Origin: Desulfobacteraceae bacterium
GTDB lineage: Bacteria > Desulfobacterota > Desulfobacteria > Desulfobacterales > SG8-13
Direction: 5' to 3'
Length of the DNA: 13,742 bases
Assembly (NCBI GenBank): GCA_029287875.1
Contig: JARFQH010000290.1
Span: 1-13,742, forward strand
Below the pieces are notes generated by a model. That model saw nothing but the letters and a program-made list of their open reading frames with translations. It made no database searches and was not told the origin of the DNA. How positions within the stretch are numbered: position 1 is the first letter of the stretch; every line of letters starts with the position of its first letter. Shown here piece after piece: positions 1 to 6,138 of the stretch. The position numbers were made by a program, and so were the translations under genes.

Positions 1-3000
1 AACTCTGCAAAGATCTGCTGGCTCTTGCAGTGCCGACTGCGGGCGGCATCGCTCGGACAAAACCCGGAACAACTCCCGCAGCCCTTGCACACCGCCGGAT
101 TCACTTCGGACACCCCCGTGCGTTCGTTGAATTCGATCGCACCATACGGGCACAGTCCGATGCAGACCTGGCAGCCAACGCAGATATCCGGATCAATCCA
201 CGAGATGGTAGGCGGCACTTCGACCGTGCCAAGCGTTGCCAGGGACAGGGCTTTGGCGGCCGCACCCGACGCCTGGGAAACCGTGTCCGGAATGTCCATC
301 GGCTTTTGACAGCATCCGGCCAGGAAAACCCCGTCGGTGGCCGTGTTGAGGGGCCCCAGCTTGGGGTGCTCCTCCAGGAAAAATCCATCGGCGCCCTGGT
401 TGACCCCGAAAAGGCGTCCCACGTCGCCGGCATCGTGGCGGGCCTCTATGGCGGTGCACAGAACCACCATGTCCACCGGCACCCGCACCCGACGACCCAG
501 TAAAGTGTCTTCAGCGATGGCGATCAATTTGCCCTGCTCTTCGGGTCGCATGGCCTGGTCGGTTATCTCGGCCACTTTGCCTCGGATGAAAATCGTGCCT
601 TCTTCCTGGCAGCGGCGATAGAACTCCTCGTAGCCTTTGCCGAAACAGCGCATGTCGATGTAAAAATCGTAGACGTTGGTGTCATGACCGACTTTTTCCT
701 TGATTAAATGAGTGTATTTCAACGCATACATGCAACACACCCGGGAACAGTATTCGTGGTAGTTCACATCCCGGCTGCCGATACAGTGCAAAAGGGCCAC
801 ACTCCGGGGAGGCTTGGTCAACGCCCCGGTTTCGTCGCGAATCAGGATTTTCCCTCCGGTGGGACCGGTGGCGTTGCTCAGGCGCTCGAACTCCAGGGCC
901 GTGAAGACATTCGGATAGACGCCGTAACCAAAGGGTTTCATCGGCGACGGATCCAAGATATCATATCCGGTGGCCAGAATGATGCTGCCCACTTTGACCT
1001 GGACCTCCTGCTCCGGCATCCCGTGATCGATGGCCACCGCTTCGCAGGCCCGCACACACTCCATACACTCGCAGCAGATACCGCAGTTCAGGCAGCGCTG
1101 GGCTTCACGACGGGCGTCGGCTTCCGTGAAGCTGCGGTCGACCTCGGCAAAAGAGGACACCCTTTCGGCGGCTCCCATATGAGGGGATTGCGCCCGCATT
1201 TCCGGGCCAATGTTTCGGGGGATGTCCGCCCAATCGGTGCCGGGCGGTGGCCGCATCTCCATCTCGGCGGCATAGGCGTCCAAATCTTCCCCGTTGACGA
1301 ACCGCTCGATCGCCGCAACCGCCTTGTGGCCGGCCGCCACGGCCTCGATCACCGAGGCCGGACCCGAAACCGCATCGCCGGCCGCAAACACATACGGGAT
1401 AGAGGTTTGCATCGTGTGAGGATGAACCCGGATCGTGCTGCGCCGGGTGGCTTCGGGTGCGGACCCGTCCACCGCCCAGTTGAGATCGATCCGCTGGCCG
1501 ATGGCCGGTAGGACGGCATCGCACCTGATAACGAATTCGGAGTCCTTGACCGGCACGGGACGGCGTCGTCCGCTGGCATCCGGCGGGCCAAGCTCCGTTC
1601 GAATGCACTCGAATCCGGTCACACGGCCGTCTTTTCCGACAATCCGCGCCGGAGCGGTCAGGTAATGAATTTGTATGCCTTCGGCCAGGGCGTCCGCGAT
1701 TTCTTCCGCGTAGGCCGGCATTTCTTCACGGCTGCGCCGATAAACGATATTCACCGATTCACTCCCCAGGCGCCTGGCAACCCGGGCCGCATCGACCGCC
1801 ACGTTGCCGCCGCCGACGACCACGACCGTGTCGCCGGGACGCCTGCGGGATCCCAAGTTGACCTCCCGCAGAAATTCAACCGCATTGATCACCCCGTCAA
1901 ATTCGTCTTCCCCGGCGATGCCGGTACCGAGGCCGAGATGGGCACCGATGGCCAGAAAGACGGCGTCGAACCCCTGTTGCTCGAGATCCGTCAAGCTGAA
2001 ATCACGTCCGAGCCGTTTTCCGGTTTGAACCGCAATTCCGTGGCGCAGGAGGTATCCGATCTCATGGTCCAGGGCATCGGGAGGCAGGCGATAGTCCGGT
2101 ATCCCGACCCGGAGCATGCCGCCCAGCACCTCAAGCGCCTCGAAAACGGTAATTTTGTACCCTTTCAACCTCAGGTAGTAGGCCACCGTCAATCCAGCCG
2201 GGCCGGAACCGACCACCGCGACCTTTTCCTTGCGCTCGGTGATGTCCGGCAGCGGCAGTTCGGACAGGTCGACCTGGTCCGCGGCAAAGCGCTTCAGGTT
2301 ACGGATGGCGACCGCCGTGTCGATCTCCGCCCGCCGACACTGGTTCTCACAAGGATGCGGGCACACCCGCCCGAGAACACCGGGCAGCGGCAGCCGCTCC
2401 ATAATCAGCTGCACGGCTTCCCTGTATTTGCCCTGGCCGATCAGCTGGACGTACCCTTGAACGTTGATACCCGCCGGACAGGTCGTCACACAAGGCGCGC
2501 GGTCTTTTTTTTCGATATTGAAGGTAATCGGAATGGCTTGAGGAAAAGCCCTTCCGATGGCTTTGCGTTCTCCCAGCCCGACATCCCATTCATTGGACAG
2601 GGAGACCGGGCAGACCTTGGCGCACTCACCACAACCGGTGCAGATGCCCTCCTTGACATAGCGCGGTTTTCTGCGGATGGTGACGATGTAGTTGCCGATG
2701 TAACCGGAAACGTCTTTGACCTCGCTGTAGGACAGCAGCTCGATGTTCGCATTCTGAGCCACTTCGACCATTTTGGGCGTACCGATGCAAGCGGCGCAGT
2801 CGAGGGTGGGAAAGGTCTTGTCGAACTGGAGCATGTGACCACCGATGGTGGTCCCTTTTTCCACCAGATACACCTTGTGCCCGGAATTGCCGATATCGAT
2901 CGCGGCCTGCATTCCGGCGATCCCTCCGCCGACGACCAGCATGTCGGGGTACACGTCGGCCTCACGGGCCTCGAGGCTTTCGTGATAGTTCACCCGGTTG

Positions 3001-3371
3001 ATGGCCGCGGCCACCAGACTCTTGGCCTTGGTGGTGGCGTCGTCTTCGTTTTCGGTTACCCAGGATACCTGTTCCCGTACTGAGGCCATCTGGAAGTAAT
3101 AGGGATTCAAGCCGGCCCGCTGGCAGGCCGCCATGAATGTTTTGGCGTGCAACCGCGGCGAACAGGATGCCACCACCACCCGGTTGAGGCCGAAGTCGTG
3201 GATATCTTTTTCGATCATGGCCTGCCCCGGATCGGAGCACATGAATTTGTAATCGCGTGCCACAACAACATTTTGCAATTCGCGCGCGAATGCGGCCACT
3301 TCCTCGACCCGCACCTTGTAAGCGATGTTGATTCCACAATGGCAAATGTAGAAACCAATTTTTACAGACAT
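1..3371 (-). CDS. HdrA-like FAD/Fe-S oxidoreductase with embedded GltD-type NADPH module (3' end off window)
   Basis: At least 1123 residues; the C-terminus is cut by the window edge. It ends in QQIFAE, which resembles the usual HdrA tail, so probably only a few residues are missing. Domains in order: HdrA N-terminal region with CHCG (10-13), MCSDPGQ (44-50) and ASCSPRLH (68-75); FAD Rossmann GGGIAG (148-153); [4Fe-4S] Cys 244/247/250/254; a GltD-like insertion at about 290-695 with Cys 294, 298, 337, 341 and 345, FAD motif GSGPAG (388-393) and dinucleotide motif GGGNVAVDAA (520-529); a Cys cluster at 760-776; the HdrA C-terminal part with HCIGSRD (862-868); and a 2[4Fe-4S] ferredoxin domain (Cys 1064/1067/1070/1074 and 1095/1098/1101/1105). 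HdrA proteins are cytoplasmic flavoproteins that split or confurcate electrons between pyridine nucleotide, ferredoxin and a disulfide or similar acceptor. The fused GltD module suggests direct NAD(P)H input (inference). AAGGGG lies 7 bases before the ATG at 3371. The gene follows the receiver-like gene on the same strand. No HdrB/HdrC partner is visible; it could lie beyond the left edge. Confidence 0.93.
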   Translation of the reverse strand, partial: MSVKIGFYICHCGINIAYKVRVEEVAAFARELQNVVVARDYKFMCSDPGQAMIEKDIHDFGLNRVVVASCSPRLHAKTFMAACQRAGLNPYYFQMASVREQVSWVTENEDDATTKAKSLVAAAINRVNYHESLEAREADVYPDMLVVGGGIAGMQAAIDIGNSGHKVYLVEKGTTIGGHMLQFDKTFPTLDCAACIGTPKMVEVAQNANIELLSYSEVKDVSGYIGNYIVTIRRKPRYVKEGICTGCGECAKVCPVSLSNEWDVGLGERKAIGRAFPQAIPITFNIEKKDRAPCVTTCPAGINVQGYVQLIGQGKYREAVQLIMERLPLPGVLGRVCPHPCENQCRRAEIDTAVAIRNLKRFAADQVDLSELPLPDITERKEKVAVVGSGPAGLTVAYYLRLKGYKITVFEALEVLGGMLRVGIPDYRLPPDALDHEIGYLLRHGIAVQTGKRLGRDFSLTDLEQQGFDAVFLAIGAHLGLGTGIAGEDEFDGVINAVEFLREVNLGSRRRPGDTVVVVGGGNVAVDAARVARRLGSESVNIVYRRSREEMPAYAEEIADALAEGIQIHYLTAPARIVGKDGRVTGFECIRTELGPPDASGRRRPVPVKDSEFVIRCDAVLPAIGQRIDLNWAVDGSAPEATRRSTIRVHPHTMQTSIPYVFAAGDAVSGPASVIEAVAAGHKAVAAIERFVNGEDLDAYAAEMEMRPPPGTDWADIPRNIGPEMRAQSPHMGAAERVSSFAEVDRSFTEADARREAQRCLNCGICCECMECVRACEAVAIDHGMPEQEVQVKVGSIILATGYDILDPSPMKPFGYGVYPNVFTALEFERLSNATGPTGGKILIRDETGALTKPPRSVALLHCIGSRDVNYHEYCSRVCCMYALKYTHLIKEKVGHDTNVYDFYIDMRCFGKGYEEFYRRCQEEGTIFIRGKVAEITDQAMRPEEQGKLIAIAEDTLLGRRVRVPVDMVVLCTAIEARHDAGDVGRLFGVNQGADGFFLEEHPKLGPLNTATDGVFLAGCCQKPMDIPDTVSQASGAAAKALSLATLGTVEVPPTISWIDPDICVGCQVCIGLCPYGAIEFNERTGVSEVNPAVCKGCGSCSGFCPSDAARSRHCKSQQIFAE

Positions 3372-3491
3372 GGAAAACCCCTTTTGTGTGCGAATTCCGG
3401 CCTTTTCCGGCGGAAGCGAGGGTATCTCACTCGGGCAGTGGCGGCTGTCGGCAGGGATCGGCCGCCTGAAAACGCCTTCCTCCGATGGCTG

Positions 3492-3507
3492 TCAGTTTGA
3501 AAACTGA
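3492..3507. repeat. Short inverted repeat just past the receiver-like gene
   Basis: TCAGTTT and AAACTGA form a perfect 7-bp inverted repeat around a 2-base centre. It lies 6 bases beyond the stop codon of the receiver-like gene and 121 bases before the HdrA start. There is no T-run on either side, so it does not look like an efficient intrinsic terminator. It may be an mRNA processing or stabilising hairpin between the two cistrons, or chance. Confidence 0.3.
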
Positions 3508-3513
3508 GTCTCA

Positions 3514-3942
3514 CTACACTTTCTCCTCAACGGTTTGCGACTTAAGAGACCCTGTCAAAGTCTGCACCACCTGCAGCAGTTCATCAGCTTCGGGAGGTTT
3601 CAGAATAAAGGCTTCCGGCTCGGGCAGGGCGCCTCCGACGGGAAACTTTTTCAAGCGTTGAAAATGAAAAAAGGTCTTGCGATCAAGCGAGGATAGCATA
3701 ATGACCGGAATGGCCTTCAATTTTTCGTCCGTTTTGAGAATACGGTATAGCAGGGATTGACGGTCCCGGTAGCGCATCATGTTCAGGATAATAAGGTCCG
3801 GAATTTCGGCGATGATCTCGCTCAACTCCGCCGTTCCACTCTCCGCAATGACGGCGTCAAAACCGCAGGTGTGCAGCAGATTGGACAAAAAAATCTGCAT
3901 TTCCGGTTCGTCGTCGACGACAAGAATCTTTTTTTTCTCCAT
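3514..3942 (-). CDS. Receiver-domain protein with Asn at the phosphoacceptor position
   Basis: A 142-residue stand-alone receiver-like protein. It keeps the acidic pair D10/D11 (ILVVDDEPE), the conserved Ser84 (VIMLSS) and Lys115 (ILKPPE). The strand-3 residue that is normally the phosphorylated Asp is Asn54 (LIILNMM), and the usual MP-x-x-G-G loop that follows is replaced by RYRDR. Canonical His-Asp phosphotransfer is therefore unlikely, and it may act as a phosphorylation-independent adaptor (inference). There is no output domain. The start at 3942 is chosen because a sigma-54 promoter overlaps the upstream extension to a GTG at 4050, which would be untranscribed 5' sequence; the shine-dalgarno before 3942 is weak. 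It is the first gene ahead of the HdrA fusion, 142 bp apart, probably one transcript. Related small receivers are known beside Hdr genes in Desulfobacterota; the Asn is the oddity. Confidence 0.88.
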   Translation of the reverse strand: MEKKKILVVDDEPEMQIFLSNLLHTCGFDAVIAESGTAELSEIIAEIPDLIILNMMRYRDRQSLLYRILKTDEKLKAIPVIMLSSLDRKTFFHFQRLKKFPVGGALPEPEAFILKPPEADELLQVVQTLTGSLKSQTVEEKV

Positions 3943-4024
3943 CTCAGGGGACAAGAGACACCTCTGCACCATCGATGTGGATGGAACTCGGACAGCCGCA
4001 AGTTGTGACGGTATCGCCTGATAA

Positions 4025-4040
4025 AGCACACTCCGTGCCA
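4025..4040 (-). promoter_or_regulatory. Sigma-54 (-24/-12) promoter for the receiver-HdrA transcript
   Basis: Read on the minus strand from 4040 to 4025 the sequence is TGGCACGGAGTGTGCT. Against the RpoN consensus TGGCACR-N4-TTGCW only one informative base differs (GTGC for TTGC). The invariant GG and GC are exactly 10 bases apart. Expected transcription start is near 4014, giving a leader of about 70 bases to the ATG at 3942. Upstream lie an IHF-like site and paired half-sites in enhancer position, which strengthens the call. Confidence 0.82.
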
Positions 4041-4050
4041 TTCCGGCCAC

Positions 4051-4083
4051 TATATTTAATTTTAAAATAATACCAATCGGTTA
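4051..4083 (+). promoter_or_regulatory. IHF-like bending site
   Basis: An A/T-only run (4051-4071) is followed by TACCAATCGGTTA (4071-4083). This matches the IHF core WATCAA-N4-TTR at all but one defined base, with the A/T tract on the expected side. It sits between the sigma-54 promoter and the TGTTGC/GCAACA cluster, where IHF normally bends DNA so an activator can reach the polymerase. The A/T run alone could be coincidental. Confidence 0.5.
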
Positions 4084-4113
4084 TGACCATAAGCATCCAA
4101 TCGTACAGCAGCA

Positions 4114-4167
4114 GAGCCCTCCTAAAATGTTGCACTGAATGCAACACCCCTTGCGCCGCGAGGGCTC
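4114..4167. repeat. Nested inverted repeat (54 bp)
   Basis: Outer arms GAGCCCTC (4114-4121) and GAGGGCTC (4160-4167) are perfectly complementary over 8 bp. They enclose an inner inverted repeat TGTTGC-N7-GCAACA (4128-4146). The structure could be a DNA cruciform or operator, or fold as RNA if transcribed. No T-run follows on either strand, so a terminator role is not supported. Confidence 0.45.
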
Positions 4168-4226
4168 AAGCCGATGAGAGACGCCCAATAGAACACCTTG
4201 CAACACTGTTGCGCAACATTTGTTGC
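4128..4226. promoter_or_regulatory. Cluster of TGTTGC/GCAACA half-sites, probable activator (UAS) sites
   Basis: Six exact half-sites occur in 99 bases: TGTTGC 4128-4133, GCAACA 4141-4146, GCAACA 4200-4205, TGTTGC 4207-4212, GCAACA 4213-4218 and TGTTGC 4221-4226. They form palindromes with spacers of 7, 1, 0 and 2 bases. The cluster starts about 88 bases upstream of the -24 element at 4040 and ends about 186 bases upstream, the usual range for enhancers of bacterial sigma-54 activators. Which activator binds is unknown; both candidates in the window have Fis-type HTH domains that bind inverted repeats. Confidence 0.6.
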
Positions 4227-4298
4227 GAAACCGTGCCGGCGGTTGACGCCTAAATTTCGGTGGAAATCGGACCACGAAGGTCTTCGGGATTCAACGGC

Positions 4299-4327
4299 TT
4301 GACGCGCTGTCATTTCTCTTTTATGAT
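4299..4327 (+). promoter_or_regulatory. Sigma-70-type promoter for the kinase-NtrC-peptidase operon
   Basis: TTGACG (4299-4304) and TATGAT (4322-4327) are separated by exactly 17 bases, each matching the -35/-10 consensus at 5 of 6 positions. The predicted start near 4334 would give a leader of about 195 bases before the kinase ATG at 4530. An ATGATCAT palindrome overlaps the -10 element (4323-4330) and could be an operator. No better promoter was seen nearer the gene. Confidence 0.6.
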
Positions 4328-4529
4328 CATCTCGTAAGGACCCAGGTTTCAGACTGACACCGAACTCTGTCTTTCGTGTTCCGCATTGGCCCTGATTGAC
4401 GTGTTACGATTTGATGCCCCATCCGTTTCTGGCCTCAAACCGCTGATGACGATACTGCGCGCCCCACTTCCCGGGATCCTTCATCGATGACCGCTCCAGA
4501 TAAATGGTTTTACCCATTGGGAGTGCCGG

Positions 4530-6059
4530 ATGGTTTCGGAAACAGCCGATCATTTGCCCCGCAAACTGCCCCTGAAACTGGCCATCGTCGGTGGGGGACG
4601 GGCCTGCAAGTTTTTCCTCGAATCCGCAAAGAATGATTTTTTTCCGCTACTGGATATTCAAGTGGTTGGGGTTTGTGATCTCGACCCCAACGCGGAAGGA
4701 TTCTTGCTGGCCCGGAAAATGGGCATTTTCACGACGGATGACTTTCGGGATTTATTCAAGATTAAGGACCTGGAGGGCATCGTCGAACTGACGAACGACG
4801 AGAATGTCTTTCTGGAGCTTGTAAAAATGCGGCCCAAGGGCGTCGGGGTGCTGGAGCACGATATCGGCAAATTGATCAGAAACATTTTCACGCTCAGCCA
4901 GCGCTTGAAATCGGCGGAAAAACAGGTCATCCTCGAAAAAATGTCGTCCGATTTTCTGATCCAGCAAAGTGATGCCGCCATCGTCTTGCTGAACACGGAT
5001 TACACCATTGCCGAAGCCAACGAGGCGTATTTGAAAATCGTAAACAAATCCAAGGCCGAGGTTGTCGGGACCCCCTGTTACCAGACCTATTACGGATTGA
5101 ACGCCCCCTGCTCCGTCTCCAGACCGGAATTGCCGTGTCCCATGCTCGAAACGCTCAGGACCGGCAAATCCGCCCATGTCATCCATGAATTTCCGATGAC
5201 TGCCGATCGACAGACCTACGGCAATATCGTGACCTATCCCCTCAAGGATCAGACCGGCCAGATTTTGCGCATCATCGAAATATGGCGGGATATCACCGAT
5301 AAAATAAACAGCGGATGGAACAAGCGGGTGGCGGAACTGAAAGCCGACCTGAAAAAAATGGTGCAGGAAGATCGGATGATTTCCCTCGGAAAGCTGGTGG
5401 CCAGCTGCGTCCACGAAATCAACAATCCGCTGCAAGGGTTGCTGACTTTCAGTCACATCATGCAGGAGATGATGGCGAAAAAACGATTGAGCCGCGAGGA
5501 CATTCATAATTGCCGGCATTTTATAGGGCTCATGGCGACCGAACTGGAGCGCTGCGGAAAAATCGTTTCCGGCCTTCTGTCGTTTTCCCGCGAATCACCC
5601 CTGGAATACAAAGAAATTGATCTCAACGATATCCTCAATTCCGTCATCTCGTTGACCCGCCACAAGATCGCGCTTCAGAATATTCGCCTCAACATCGGGT
5701 TGTCCGAATCCCCCTTGCGCAGCGCAGGGGACACCAATCGCTTGCAGCAATGCCTGCTCAACCTGATCTTCAATGCCGTCGAAGCCATGCCGGAAGGCGG
5801 TGACCTTTCGGTGCTCTCCCGGTTGGACCCGAACCAGAAGCGCTGTGTCATCACCGTCAAAGACACCGGGTGCGGAATTCCCAAAGCGGATCTCGACCAC
5901 ATCTACGATCCTTTCTTCACGACCAAACCCGAAGGAGAGGGCACCGGCTTGGGATTGTCGATCGTTTACGGCGTTGTCAAGAATCACAAAGGCAAAATTG
6001 CCGTCAAAAGCAGGGTGGGCGAAGGGACGGCCTTTATTTTGAGTTTTCCGATGACCTGA
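4530..6059 (+). CDS. Soluble histidine kinase with N-terminal Rossmann domain and Cys-containing PAS domain
   Basis: 509 residues with no membrane segment, so a cytoplasmic sensor. Residues 15-115 look like the NAD-binding domain of Gfo/Idh/MocA-type oxidoreductases: the glycine motif IVGGGRA (19-25), then strand 2 ending in VCDLD with the acidic residue Asp50. A PAS domain spans about 137-258, with Cys183, Cys194 and Cys203 in the pattern C-x10-C-x8-C. The kinase core follows: H-box with His295 (VHEINNP), N-box Asn415 (NLIFNAVEAM), G1 DTGCG (445-449) and G2 GTGLGL (471-476). It autophosphorylates at His295 and presumably passes phosphate to the NtrC-type protein encoded 79 bp downstream. GGGAG six bases before the ATG supports the start. 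The Rossmann domain lacks any catalytic oxidoreductase domain, so ligand sensing (NAD(H) or another small molecule) is inferred, not shown. Confidence 0.92.
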   Translation: MVSETADHLPRKLPLKLAIVGGGRACKFFLESAKNDFFPLLDIQVVGVCDLDPNAEGFLLARKMGIFTTDDFRDLFKIKDLEGIVELTNDENVFLELVKMRPKGVGVLEHDIGKLIRNIFTLSQRLKSAEKQVILEKMSSDFLIQQSDAAIVLLNTDYTIAEANEAYLKIVNKSKAEVVGTPCYQTYYGLNAPCSVSRPELPCPMLETLRTGKSAHVIHEFPMTADRQTYGNIVTYPLKDQTGQILRIIEIWRDITDKINSGWNKRVAELKADLKKMVQEDRMISLGKLVASCVHEINNPLQGLLTFSHIMQEMMAKKRLSREDIHNCRHFIGLMATELERCGKIVSGLLSFSRESPLEYKEIDLNDILNSVISLTRHKIALQNIRLNIGLSESPLRSAGDTNRLQQCLLNLIFNAVEAMPEGGDLSVLSRLDPNQKRCVITVKDTGCGIPKADLDHIYDPFFTTKPEGEGTGLGLSIVYGVVKNHKGKIAVKSRVGEGTAFILSFPMT

Positions 6060-6138
6060 ATCTCTGCAGGATGGGTCAACAGGCCGCCGATTCAATCCGC
6101 CTTTCACAAACGTCCAGGCCCGACCAACGGAGGCTCCC

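Larger units (their letters stand above)
3943..4529. other. Divergent control region between receiver/HdrA and kinase/NtrC operons
   Basis: No credible gene lies in these 587 bases. The stretch carries a minus-strand sigma-54 promoter with an AT-rich IHF-like segment behind it, a cluster of six TGTTGC/GCAACA half-sites, a nested inverted repeat, and a plus-strand sigma-70-type promoter; each is listed separately. The remaining part, about 4335-4529, would be the long 5' leader of the kinase transcript. I see no riboswitch or terminator that I can name in it. The kinase gene has GGGAG six bases before its ATG. Confidence 0.7.

Noticed and set aside
708..1511. 267-residue plus-strand open frame
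   Set aside because: Also antisense to the HdrA fusion; low-complexity composition from GC-rich complement, no motif.
2100..2700. Selenocysteine codon in the HdrA fusion
   Set aside because: Read through the whole gene: no in-frame TGA, and all key redox positions are ordinary Cys codons.
1665..3083. 472-residue plus-strand open frame
   Set aside because: Lies antisense to the HdrA fusion, whose translation has many exact cofactor motifs. The plus-strand product has no recognisable domain.
3943..4050. N-terminal extension of the receiver protein to a GTG at 4050
   Set aside because: The sigma-54 promoter and its predicted start lie within the extension, and the extra 36 residues precede a normal receiver start with no homology.
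4390..4410. Plus-strand sigma-54 promoter (TTGGCCCTGATTGAC) before the kinase
   Set aside because: GG is not followed by GC at the required 10-base spacing; a nearby TGGCCTCAAACCGCT has 9. The sigma-70-type promoter is better.
4752..5519. 255-residue minus-strand open frame
   Set aside because: Shadow of the Rossmann-kinase gene, no motif or ribosome-binding site.
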